Shown one piece after another: positions 11,674-22,469 of a stretch of DNA of 64,000 nt. Location of the stretch: contig NC_084463.1 of assembly GCF_027409185.1 (NCBI RefSeq), positions 113,466,133 through 113,530,132 of the forward strand, given 5' to 3'. The translations under genes and the position numbers were made by a program. Each line of letters begins with the position of its first letter. The first letter of the stretch is position 1. This DNA is from Cynocephalus volans (taxonomy: Eukaryota > Chordata > Mammalia > Dermoptera > Cynocephalidae). The notes beneath the pieces were generated by a model. That model was not told the DNA's origin and made no database searches. It was given only the letters and a program-made list of their open reading frames with translations.

Positions 11674-11773
11674 GGGACTGGCAGTTAGCTCAGTTGGTTA
11701 GAGCATGATGTTACAACACCAAGGTCAAGTGTGTGGACCCCCTTACCAGCCAGCTGCCAAAAAAAGAAAAACC
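11674..11773 (+). mobile_element. tRNA-Ile-derived SINE (CYN-like) with perfect target-site duplication
   Basis: The head ttagctcagttggttagagc is identical to the tRNA-Ile D-arm with its A box. It is followed by aacaccaaggtcaag (anticodon stem and variable region) and a short right part ending ccagctgccaaaaaaag. The insertion is flanked by an identical 19-bp direct repeat at 11655-11673 and 11774-11792, so it inserted fairly recently. Confidence 0.93.
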
Positions 11774-11792
11774 TACAAATTTCAAGAGAGTG

Positions 11793-12560
11793 AAAAGCAT
11801 GCTAATAATATTTGTATTGCACTTTTGAAAATATGATAGCGGGAATGTGTCGTGTGCATGTGTGTGTTAGCTCATAAATTAGATTGGAGAAGCCTTCGGA
11901 TGGACTTGAAATAAAAAGAAATAGTTTTATTTCTCTTAGAAATGTCCTTTTACATGAGGATAAGTAGTAGAAGCCCGAATTTTTAACTGTTATCTATTGT
12001 CAGAGAAACAAAGTGTTTTGCTGTCTCCCCTATTCCTTTTAGAAAATACATAATCTTAAAAGAGTCTGAAACATAGTTTCCATCATCATCTTTCATCTTT
12101 GCTCTCTCTGTTTTTCACCTATCCCACCTGTACATATATATTTTTTCAAATGTCCCTGTATAGATTTTTACAGAAAGGACGACTATCTGGGTTCCCTCTT
12201 TTTTACCAAGTTCATTTTGGTTGCTTGGTGGCCTCTGCCTGCACCTTGGCCTGAGGCAGACTGGCTCTGGGAGCTATGGGCAGACCCAAGGCAAAGGCAG
12301 GAAAGAAATGGGGCTCCTGAGGGGGACACCCCAAGCTCCGACATTGGAAGATGCAGTTGGTCTCCCATAGGCTTCCTGCTCTGAGACTGGGCCTCCACCT
12401 GTTCATGAAACCCCAAGTGCTGTCCAGGGGGACCACAGGGGTTTGATATCCAGGAGGGTCCCTGGGAGAAGCAACTGCAGCTGTGGCTGCACCTTGCAGC
12501 AATATTGCATACCCCCTGGGTTGGCGCCTTGTATAGCCAGGAGTTCAGAACTCACCACAG
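11793..12560. other. Intronic stretch with nothing recognised
   Basis: No exon or confidently named repeat seen. 12230-12510 is more GC-rich, without a convincing splice-bounded frame. Confidence 0.5.
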
Positions 12561-12580
12561 CACCTAAAGACAAACACCAG

Positions 12581-12677
12581 GGCGGGCTGGTTAGCTCAGA
12601 GTGTTAGGGTTAGAGCACAGCCTTACAACACTAAGGTCACAGTTCAGATCCCCATTCTAGCCAGCCACAAAAAAGAA
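12581..12677 (+). mobile_element. tRNA-Ile-derived SINE (CYN-like)
   Basis: Head gggctggttagctcagagtg with a small internal duplication (gtgttagggttagagc), then aacactaaggtcacagttc and an A-rich tail. Flanked by near-identical 13-bp repeats (aaagacaaacacc on the left, aaagacagacacc on the right). Confidence 0.9.
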
Positions 12678-12869
12678 AAAAGACAGACACCTACTGCGCC
12701 AGTTGTTAAATGCAGCTTGACACTAATATTGAAAATTTCAAAGCTTTCAGCTAGGACAGCTGGTGTTTGAAAATTTCCCTGTCTTGTATTATTCCTATCC
12801 TGAAACTTGTTGAAGTCTTTTATATGATATTGATATAGTTACAACAAATTTGAATACTTAATAGTAAGG

Positions 12870-13870
12870 TTTATAGTTCTGCTTAGTCCAAAAGTAATAT
12901 ATCCTCATTAGAGAAAGTTTGAAACGGATTGGAAAACCAAAAGATGAAAATTATTACCCGTTGTCTCAGCCCCCAAAGACAACTACTGTTAACATTTTGG
13001 TTTATTTCCTTTCAGTCCTTTCTGTGTTTATTAAATTCTATTATATAAATAATTCATTTTCAATTTAGAAAAAGATGGAAATTTTAGAAATAGTAATGAC
13101 TGGTGACCCATCTCACCAGTTGGAGACAGTAGTCTTAATATTCTGCTGAATTTTCTCTTGTCTTTTTTCTGTAGATATATGATGAAATTGGGAAATATTG
13201 TAGATATAATTTTGTATCCTTTTTCGCTTAGCATTTTTTGCAAGAGTATTTCCCATGTTGGTATATATTCTTAAGTACAGTTTGAGTGGTCATATAAAGT
13301 TTTATCTTCAATATACCCATAATTTAATCAATCTTCTCTGGTGAAACATTACATATTTTTTATTGTTTAGCCCTTATTATAACACTGTAAGAAAATCCCT
13401 TTATATTCATGGATATACATATATTATACCTATATATGTAGATATAGATGTATATCAAATGAATAGACGTATATCTATTAATGTAATACTATTAAAGGAA
13501 TGATGTCTTTAGATATAAAGTTTAACTCAATTAGACACAAAGACTGTCAAAACATATGAACATTTAAAGCCTTTGATACATAATGCCAAATCTCCTTCAA
13601 AAATTTGTATCAGTCTATATTCTGATTTACAGTGTATTCAGTGCCCATTTATCACACCTTCACTAATATTGGTATTATCAAATATAAAATATATTTAAAA
13701 TATAATTTTTAAAATGTCTTTGCTAATATGAGCACGGAAAGTGGCATCTCAATATTTAGCCTATTTTAATCATTATGAGATTGAACATGTTTTCATGTAT
13801 TTATTGGTATTTGCATTTCATGTTTTGTAATTTCCTATTAAATTTTTTGCTTATTTTTCCACTAAGCTAT
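12870..13870 (-). repeat. L1M (old L1) 3' UTR fragment, reverse orientation
   Basis: Matches the reverse complement of old L1 3' UTR. Examples are actgttaacattttggttta, agcctttgatacataatgcc and cttcactaatattggtatt, in the expected order. AT-rich and diverged. Confidence 0.7.
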
Positions 13871-13934
13871 TTACCTTTTTATTGATTTACAGGAGGTTTT
13901 GTTTTGTTCTGTTTTAACTCATAACCTGTCCCAG

Positions 13935-14110
13935 AGCTTTGGAGTCAGACAGACCTGAGTTTGAATCCTGGTCTTCCCACTTGGGAGCTGAGGGGTTACA
14001 GGCAGTTCACCTGACCCCTCTCAGAATTAGCTAGTTCTTCTTTGAAAACTAAACAAAACAACACTGACTAGCACAAAATAAAAGCTCAGGGTATGGTTTC
14101 TGTCACTACA
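13935..14110 (+). repeat. MIR SINE
   Basis: Shows ttggagtcagacagacctga, then gtttgaatcctggtcttccc and ttacaggcagttcacctgac. Confidence 0.75.
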
Positions 14111-14694
14111 GTTTTCGTGTTGTTATTTTTGTTGTGATTCCTGCACAGAATATTGTCTCAGAAGAATTATCTGGAGCTGTATGACTCGTGCTTGCTCAGA
14201 TCCTTAGACAAGTAATACGCAGTTACTGTAACCAATGCTCCGAAAAATGAAACTGAAATCACTGACTTTCTTTTTTTCCTCATTTAGAAAGAGACGAATG
14301 AAAGAAAACAAGCTGATTGCATTTTGGTTAAGAGGAACTTGTAAGGTTCTTCCGGGGGTCAGGCATACATTCAGACTGGACATTTTAGATCTAGGGCAGG
14401 GAAGACCCTGAGACTCATTACAAGATTAAATTACCTTCTTCAAATTGTGCTTGCCAGACAAGTGGACAAATACATTTTACAAAGGTTTTCAGTTGTTCAG
14501 GTTGAAACAGAAAGGATCATCTGGTTAACCTTTAGTTAACCTGTTAAACAGATCTGTCATTCCCCCAGCGCTGAGATTTGTTACAGGGTTTGGCATTCTG
14601 GCACTGCAGGTGGGAGGAGGGGTGGGTATGAGCCTGCCCTTCCCTCTTTCTCCTACTTGGGACAGGCTTTTATTTTTATTTGCTGAGTCACTGA
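14111..14694. other. Intronic stretch with nothing recognised
   Basis: No exon or confidently named repeat seen. Confidence 0.5.
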
Positions 14695-14935
14695 AGCAGA
14701 AAAGCATGTGCAACGTCCTGGCTCTGCAGTTGGGCATATCTGGGGTCCAGTCCCTGTTCTACCCCTTCTCTGCCCTGTGACCTTGGACAAGGTGCTTTAC
14801 CTGTTTAAATTAAGCCTGTATCATCTTCTACATGATGTTGATGACAGTGCCTCCCCCAAAAGATAATTTCAAGGACTGGATGAGACGTGAGAGCTAGCAC
14901 TGTCCTGGGTACGTGTCTGATGCTCAGTAATTGGG
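14695..14935 (+). repeat. MIR SINE
   Basis: Shows ggggtccagtccctgttcta, then tgtgaccttggacaaggtgc and a degenerate 3' part. Confidence 0.75.
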
Positions 14936-15289
14936 AGGTGGTCACAGATCCAGAAAGGTGGGGGGCAGGTTATCTGCTCTGCTGCAGCTCCACTCAGCAG
15001 TAATGTCGTCCGTGATGTAGCTTAGATGTCTCATAGTCACCCCACTTAGCATGTCTGTATCCAATGGCTCCTGCCCTGGATGGGTGGATGCCAAAAAGGC
15101 ACCTCTTCCTCCAGCTGTCACACAGGGCACAGCCTTGCAAGTGGAACATGGGGTGGGTTTTCATCCCTTGTTGTGCAGTTCAGAGACTGGGTGTCACCCC
15201 CATATCTATGCAGTCAGGAAATCATGTTGGCTGTTCCTTCAGAGTATGCTGAGAATCAGCTTTTCAGCACCCCACTGTGGCCACTCAGC

Positions 15290-15875
15290 CCCGACATTCA
15301 TCCCTCTGATCAGCACAGTCCCTGGAAATATCCCTAGAATTCAGCCACCATGCACCACCTTTGTTCCTGATAGCCCGGCTCAGCTGTGTCACCTCTCCTC
15401 TGGACTACTGTGGTTGTCTCCTGACTTGTCTCCCTGCATCTTCCCACCTACCTGCCCCCACACACATGGGGGCTTCTAACCATTGCAGCCAGACTTAAAA
15501 CCTAAATGGGGTCAAGTCACTCCCACACTCCCCATTTCACTCGGAGTCAAAGCCACGCTGCCGGCCTCTGCAAACTCTTCTCTGCCTGGGACACCTTTGT
15601 CGCCCTCTCCCCTCCTCACCTCTCCTCCCCTCCAAGGAGCCATCCTCACCACCTGCATCCCCCAGCACTCCTCCTCCCCACCTCTGATTTGTCCCCAAGC
15701 ACTTGCCAGCACCCCGCATCCGACAGAACGCACCTATCTCCTTTGCTTGCCTTCCTCCTCAGCGTGTATTCCAGATGTGACAGGGATTTTGGTCTCCCCG
15801 CCCCATTCCCAGCACTGCGTGAGGAACAGTGCCGGGCACTTGGATCCCCCAGTAAATATTTGTTGAGCAATTAAT
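15290..15875 (+). repeat. L2 LINE 3' fragment
   Basis: Shows ggactactgtggttgtctcc, ctctgcctgggacaccttt, then cagtgccgggcacttgg and the end gtaaatatttgttgagca, in L2 order. Confidence 0.75.
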
Positions 15876-15879
15876 GACT

Positions 15880-18620
15880 GATCATGGGCCAGCACACGAA
15901 CAGTGTCTTACTTATTACAAAATTATCCCAAATTGAAATTTGCCTGCCACATGCAGTGTGTGGTGGAAATTTACTTAAATTACCAATTCTTTCACTGCAG
16001 AAATGACCTGGCACATATAGGTACTCAATACATCATGCTGGATGGATTGCTTTAAGGTTTAGGAGCAGTGGTAGCCATCTTACCAGTCAGCCGAAATCTG
16101 TGTTGGGTGGGACATAAGTGGTGCCTTGTGCCCTCAGCTGGGTGCCCGCTGTCACGCAGAGCCCCTGCAGTCCAGCCCTGGCAGCAGCTGTCAGCCTGCT
16201 GGCTCTATCCCATCGGAAATGGGAAATCCCGCCTTTGCTTTTTCTATCTCATCTCCCTGAGCAACTCCACAGTTCTGTTATTCATCACCCACTGACTTAA
16301 CTTTCTCATGCTTTCCACAAGAGGAGTTCCCTCTCCATATTTCACTAAAACAAAGGGATTGGACATTCCGTTCACACTTCCAACTCTGAGTCCTCAGTGC
16401 TCCCTGCTGCAAAATGCTGACCTCTGGGATGTCTGCCAGCCCCCTCCAGGGTCCTCTCTCCAGCCTTTCCCCACAGTCGCCCTCCTTGACTACCTCTGGC
16501 TCCCAGAGGTCACTGTTCTGGATCTCTTTAAGTTCCTTCATGTCCCCTTGCTACCCCCCACCTCCACCCCTCGGGTTCCTGAGCTCCTCAGTCCTAAGAT
16601 TTCAAATCTGAGTTTGCTTCTTTTGACATCAGCTTTCCCACAGCGTTTGACCCCTCCTTTTCAACCAGCACAAAGTCATCTGGTGCAGCGACCACAACTG
16701 ACACTGCCAAGCATCCTGAGTGCTCTTCTCACATGAAGCTCATTCAGTCTGCACAGCAATCCAGGGATCAGGAATCCTCCCTCTTTCACAGGTGAGGAGA
16801 CTGCAGCTCCTAGAGGCCTCCTACCTTGCCCAGGATACACTGCTGTTAAGTGGCAGAGCTGGGATTTTAACCCAAGAGGCCCTGCACTGACCACCACCCG
16901 GCCCTGCCTCTCCTCATGCACCAGAATCCTCTCACTCTCTTGTGCACCCCGGTCCGCTTGCTGGTCCAGTACCTGGCAGAGAATCCTCAGCCTCCTCCCC
17001 TGCTCCTGCTTGCTGAGATGTCAGGAAAGCCTCATGCCTGGTTGGCCAGCTCTGGATAAATGCCTGCTGCCCAGCTTGGCCTGGGATGCTCTGCTGCTCT
17101 GCAGCTCCACACCACCCTTCCCCATGTAGCCTGCCCGGGCTATCCTCAGGTCCCACCCCCTCTGTGTAGTTGGCCTTGCTCTTTACTATGGCAAAAAGGT
17201 GAAGGCCATCCCATACAAAATCCCTCAATATCCCTTTTCTCTGCTGCTGAATATTCTTCCTGCTTCCCTCACATTCTCAAAGAAGGTATATGCCTTCTCT
17301 TCTCTACATCTCAGTCACCCTGGGTCCACCCCTGCTGCCTGTCCCAGCCTGTCTCGTCGGCAGCCCCTAACCAGAAACCTAAAGCACCACAGGTACTTTA
17401 TCCTGATGCTGCTCTCCCTCACACCAAATAACAGCAGTGCATTCTTTTGTTTCCTTTAGAACAAGATGCAGATGTTTTCCAGAATTTTCTTCAACTTCAG
17501 GCAGTAAGTTTTTTGGTGAAAAGAGTGTTCTTTCCCCTGAGACTTTAGGACCAGGCTCTTTTCTCTTACTCTATAGCATTTAGGAACAAAAACGAACAAA
17601 CAAAAACCAATAAGAAGAAAGCAGGAGTCAGGCTGATGTGTTTTCATTGAGCTGGTCCTTGAGCATGCCTCCCTGATCCTTCTTGGTACAGTCAGGGGTT
17701 GTCCTCTGTGCCCTTTCTAAATGCAGGGGCATGTCGAGGCCAAGGGTCAGGAAGGAGCTTTGCTCCCGCGAGGCTACTTCCCAGAGCTGAGGCGGCAGGG
17801 CGGAAGGGATGGGGTGGGTACATGGCACACCCTACCCCTACCCAGATGTTGACTGTCTCCTCCATGCCGGGCCCTGCACTGGGAGCTGGGGTGCAGAGGA
17901 GAAAAGGCCTGGCCTCTGCCTAGGGAGAGGCAGCACCCGGGAGCTCTCTGAGTAGCTTCAGATCCTACTGTTGTCCTGCAGGTAATGCAGAGAAACCTCT
18001 GGGCTGGAGGGAGAACCCTAGCAGAAGAGCCCTGGTCCACATGGCCAGGGAGTGGGCTGAATGTGTGCAGTGCTGAGAGGCAGGGACAGCACCAGGCCAG
18101 AGAGCATGCACTGGGCAGAGGACATGACCAGAGACCATTTCTGGGAAGAAGTGGGGCAGGAACCTCAGAGCTTGGGCTGCTTTCAGAGGAGCCAAGAGGC
18201 TGGCAGACAAATACCTTCATGTAAGGAAATCAGCAGTGGCGAGGGGAGGCAGGACAACAGGGGAGGGGGATTCTTAATCCTGAGTAGTTTGCAGAACAGG
18301 GGTCCCCTTAGTGCGCCCCGTTGAACCCTTGGCTGTTACACGTTAGATGAAAACTGGTGTGTAGATGGACACACTTGGGAAATCGGAGACACCACTGCCC
18401 CAGGACCCTCACACTCCGCAGGGGCGTGTTTAAAGGCCCAGGAAGCCCTGCAGAAGAGAAACCTGTCTATGTAACCCAGCATTTACTGTGCCTTTTCCCA
18501 CATGTAAGTAACATCATTAAAATCCCATGGAATTAGTGTTCCATGGCAGACCTTTGAGAAATGCTGGTTTAAAGAATTTTTAAATCTCTGTGTACTATGG
18601 AATGTGCTAACTTCTTATTT
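15880..18620. other. Intronic stretch, mostly unassigned
   Basis: GC-richer, CT-rich sequence. The reading frames are long only because of base composition. A MIR-like scrap is at about 16740-16880 (acaggtgaggagactgcagc). No exon identified. Confidence 0.5.
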
Positions 18621-18624
18621 TGCA

Positions 18625-18780
18625 TGGAGGCTACGGCTATTAGATAGGACTGACCTGGGTTTAAATCTACCTTCCTATAAAATCACCACCCTTGGCCAAG
18701 TTACTTATCCTCTCACACTTAGTTTCCTCATCCGTAAAAGGGGAGTGATAACCATCACAGCAGCCTTCCAAGACAGGTAA
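18625..18780 (+). repeat. MIR SINE
   Basis: Shows gactgacctgggtttaaatc, ggccaagttacttatcctct and tttcctcatccgtaaaaggg. Confidence 0.8.
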
Positions 18781-18793
18781 TGTTAATGAGAAT

Positions 18794-19060
18794 ACAGTAA
18801 TAGTTGACACTTGTTGAGTGTTTATTATGTGCCAGCCACCATTCTGAGCACGTTATATATCTCATTTAATCTCCACCACAGCTCTGAGGCAGGCAATGTT
18901 ATCATACTTCCCTTACAGGTCAAGAAACCATGACACACAGAGGCTAAGTGCTGTGTGCACAGTCACACAGCTCGTATACGTGGACCTAAGATTTGAACCC
19001 CCAGTACCGACCCATGGCCGAGTCAGAAAACTCACTATGATGTCTTCTCAGAGAGCATGC
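18794..19060 (-). repeat. MIR SINE, reverse orientation
   Basis: Shows tgtttattatgtgccagcca, tatctcatttaatctccac, tcaagaaaccatgacacaca and cagtcacacagctcgta. Adjacent to a forward MIR. Confidence 0.85.
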
Positions 19061-19839
19061 ACTTAAGCACCATGTCTAGAACAGTAAAAGCACTAAGTAA
19101 TATCAGTTCTCTTTTCAGATGGCTCATGGATATTTTTAGGAGGATTGGTGGTGCCTGAGATTCCAAGTCATTCTGCAGTCTTTTTAATCAAACCTATTAC
19201 AAGAGTGATCTCCTTCATCTGCTTACCCACTCAGTTGCTTCAGTTATGATGATGCTGTTTGCTCTGCCACTTCCTGCACCTGTCCCATCGGTGGTCTGTA
19301 TGTCCACATCCAGGACCGAGAGTCCTCCCAAAGTGCCACTGAGCCAGTAGCTTGTTCTCATTCCTATACCTCAGTGACAGATGAGGCAAGGTTTGAGAAG
19401 ACATCCTTTTTATCAGTCAGCAAACATTTACTAAGTGCCTTTGCTGTGCTGGGTGCATGCCCTTGCAGAATTGACAGGCTGGCCCTATTTGTGACTCTTA
19501 GTTAGAACTCTGAATCCCTCTACCAACCCTCAGTAGCTGTCTGAGACGGGAATTCTGTGGACTCTCCGTCAGTGGTACTGGGTGTCTTTTTCTACAAAGT
19601 CTAGCCTTGTTTTGATTCATAAAGTGCCCCAGATTCACAGATTCTGTCCCTTGTGAGATCCTCTCAACTGACGGACCAAGCCCTCCAAATGCAATCTTCT
19701 TGATTTATGTTTGATTTGGGGGTAAAGCTCCTGGAGCTACCAGAAGGACTGGGCACACAAGTGCCACAAATGGGGCTCTCTCCCAGGTGCCTGACGACCA
19801 GTGCCTTTCCGGATGGAAGTACCACTGCAAATACTGCCC

Positions 19840-20290
19840 TCCTCTGCTCAGAATGTACTCCCTCCCAACCAGACAAACACCTGCAACACCTAATTCAAGT
19901 CTCACCTCCTCCTGGTCACTCTCCTTTCAATACCCGCCTCTCCCCCCAGTCAATAAGCTCATGTTTTTCTCCTCTGTTCTGCTCATGCACCTTGTATACT
20001 ATGCCCCACAGCTAGAAAAAAAAAGCACTCCTTCCTCAAGACACTTGACTGCCACCTGCTGGAAATTTGTCATAATGGCTCAACAAATCTCTGCCACTTA
20101 GGAATGCACAGGTACCTCACAATTGTGAGCATGGCCCTGCCTGCTGCATTGGTCGTGCTGTCATGTGTTTATTTAAACACTTTCCAACTAGACTGAGGGC
20201 ATTTTGAACATAAGGACTGCTGATTTCTCCCTATGTCCCCATTGTCCTGGCTTCTGCTAGGGGCTAGAGAAATGCTTGTTGAATGATCCT
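19840..20290 (+). repeat. L2 LINE 3' fragment
   Basis: Shows ttcaagtctcacctcctcct, actgagggcattttgaacat and gagaaatgcttgttgaatga in L2 order. Confidence 0.75.
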
Positions 20291-20294
20291 GGTG

Positions 20295-21215
20295 CAAACA
20301 CCTGTTACCTTAGGTTCAAGGCATCTGGTCTCACTCGGTGAAGTTTCTTTAAATCCATCTGTTGCAAAGCAAGGCAACTATACTCCGCACAAGCTGTCAG
20401 AGTAGAGTAACCATGGAGGGTCAAGGAGGACTTGCAGAACAGACAGGGCCCCATCAGCCCCTCACCTCTGCTCAAAGGCCACCGCCATCTGTACAGACCG
20501 AGCAACTACTTAACGTTCATTCCCTCACGCAGTGGAGAATGGGGTCAAGGGCCATCTGCTGTGGCTGTTTGGGCCCAGGAAGGAAAGCAGTACTTCCGGA
20601 GCATGTACTGTGCTCAGGGCAGCTCCTTGTAGGTTGTGAGGATACAGAGATGGCAACCCAGGGACCCCTCCTGGGGAGTTGGGGGTTTTGTGGAGAAGTA
20701 CATCAGTAAGCATACAGCTACGGAATAGGGTAGTCAAGGATACTAATTGACTGTGGTCCACATTTTCCTAAGCCGTACCTGTTATTAAGCCATAGCATCA
20801 AAAGCTGCTACCTGAGGGACATCCCAGAGTTTCATAAAGTGTCTTAACAGAACTCCATCCAGCTGTCACACTGGGGGTGACACTGGGAGAAAAGAGAGGA
20901 GGCAGCCTTTCACTGGGCTTACATTTTTAAAAGGAGGAAGCCCTCTGTTCTTTTACATAACTGGTTTCCCCAGAACCGTTCAGCACAGCATTCCTTGTGT
21001 CCCATAGAGAGGCCCTCCCGACAGATACCTCTCCTTGCCCAGGTCTGTCTTTGATGAACTAACTGATATACTGCCCAGTCTTACACAGTGAGAGCTGAAC
21101 ATCTCCCTCTCTGCCTTAGCCGCCAGGAAGCTCAGAGGGAACTCGTTTACTTAGTTCCTGTATCTTTCCTGAACCAGGATTTCTTCTTATAATTTCCCCT
21201 CACTTCTTCCCCAGA
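20295..21215. other. Intronic stretch with nothing recognised
   Basis: No exon or confidently named repeat seen between the L2 end and the composite retroposon. Confidence 0.5.
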
Positions 21216-21232
21216 AATGCTTGTTTCTCTTG
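21216..21232 (+). repeat. Left target-site duplication of the composite retroposon
   Basis: aatgcttgtttctcttg. The right copy at 22203-22219 is aatgcttgtttcttttg. 16 of 17 match, with 13 identical in a row. Confidence 0.75.
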
Positions 21233-22202
21233 GGGCCTGCCCGGGGACCCAGGGTGTGGAGCTGGGGACTGGAACCCCCCTCCCACACACAACCAGGCAC
21301 ACTGCACCAGCACCTTGGGGCCCACACTGGAACCTGGGGTATGGAGAAGGGGACCGGATCCCCCTCCTACCACCAGGCACACTGCACCAGTGCCTCAGGG
21401 CATGCCTAGGGACCCAGGGTAAAGAGCTGGGGACTGGCACACCATTCCAGAACCTCGGGACCCACTGGGGACCCAGGGCATAGAACCGGGGATCGACACT
21501 CCACAACCAGGCACACTGCCAGCACCCCAGAGCAGGCCAAAAACATCTCCTCCGTGTGGGTGGCCTACCACAGCCACCACGATAACCATGGCTTCCGTGA
21601 AGGTGGCTAGACACCACAACCACCACGCAGATGGTCCACCAGCCACTGGAGTGAGCTGACACAAGGAGAGTCACCAGCAGAGATAAAGACAGGAGGAGGA
21701 TGTCTGTCTCCACAGAGCCCATTTCATAGTGACGGAAGAGACATCTGCTCTATGATAGTATTGGGGGACCTGATCATGCCTCTCAGCAGTGGACAGATCA
21801 TTTGGGCAGCAAATCAACAGAGTAACCATTATTCTTTCAGAGGGAGAGAAGAAATCTAGGGTGATTAGAGGGGGGAGGGGGAGAGGAAAAGGGATGGGGT
21901 GGGATTGGACAAGGGGCATAAAGAATAATTATAATTTGTAACAATATATATGCTACTAATATTGATTGGATCAACATATCTCGATGTTGAACCCCCAAAA
22001 TATGTATAATCAATTTTGATTCAATAAAAATTTTTAAAAAACAACAAAAAAACAGAGAAAATCAGCAAAACCAAAGTTGATTCTTTAAAAAGATCAACAG
22101 AATTTGCATACCTTTATCTAGACTGACCAGGGAAAAAAAGAGAGAGACCAAAATTACTAAAATCAGAAATAAAGCAGGGGCATTATTACATCATCAAAAA
22201 AT
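21233..22202 (+). mobile_element. Composite L1-derived retroposon with GC-rich tandem repeats and target-site duplication
   Basis: Four parts in one insertion. (1) 21233-21525: about four imperfect GC-rich units of 60-80 bp sharing gggacccaggg, gagctggggactgg and ccaggcacactg. (2) 21526-21835: a 5' UTR-like segment and a scrap of L1 ORF2 endonuclease coding sequence (ttgggggacctgat, agtggacagatcatttggg). (3) 21840-22045: a G-rich tract and L1-like 3' UTR with AATAAA and an A-rich run. (4) 22058-22196: a second L1 ORF2 fragment (ccaaagttgattcttta, ctagactgaccagggaaaaa) and a short A tail. The whole is flanked by a 17-bp direct repeat with one mismatch (21216-21232 and 22203-22219), which argues for a single retrotransposition. 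Confidence 0.75.
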
Positions 22203-22219
22203 AATGCTTGTTTCTTTTG
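22203..22219 (+). repeat. Right target-site duplication of the composite retroposon
   Basis: Partner of 21216-21232; directly follows the A-rich end catcaaaaaat. Confidence 0.75.
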
Positions 22220-22284
22220 TGTTTTGTTTAGCTTTTGTCTCTGTAGTTTACTTTCAGGGGTTGTATTTGTAGGCAGGATCAGCA

Positions 22285-22465
22285 GTGTGGTGGTTAGAAG
22301 CACCAGCAGTAAAGCCAGGCACACCTGGGTTTCAGTCCCCACTTGCTAGCTGTGCCATTTTAAGGGAGGTAACTTGCCTCTTCAATCCTCAGTCCCTTAC
22401 CTTAAAAATTGGGATAATGATCACAGTGAATGGATAAGTTATTGTGAAAATTAAATTCATCCTGT
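22285..22465 (+). repeat. MIR SINE
   Basis: Shows gtggttagaagcaccagcag, cctgggtttcagtccccact, tgctagctgtgccatttt and aattgggataatgatcac. Well preserved order. Confidence 0.85.
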
Positions 22466-22469
22466 ATAA

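Noticed and set aside
11674..11773. tRNA-Ile gene
   Set aside because: The D-arm is intact but the anticodon arm and T-arm are changed, and it has an A tail and target-site duplication; it is a SINE. The same applies to 1315, 1421, 1533, 12581 and 34484.
21233..21525. Satellite or coding minisatellite
   Set aside because: The units sit inside one retroposon with target-site duplications and have no conserved frame; they are part of the element.
21147..21722. 191-codon open frame on the - strand
   Set aside because: It is antisense to the GC-rich tandem head of the composite retroposon; the length comes from repeat composition.
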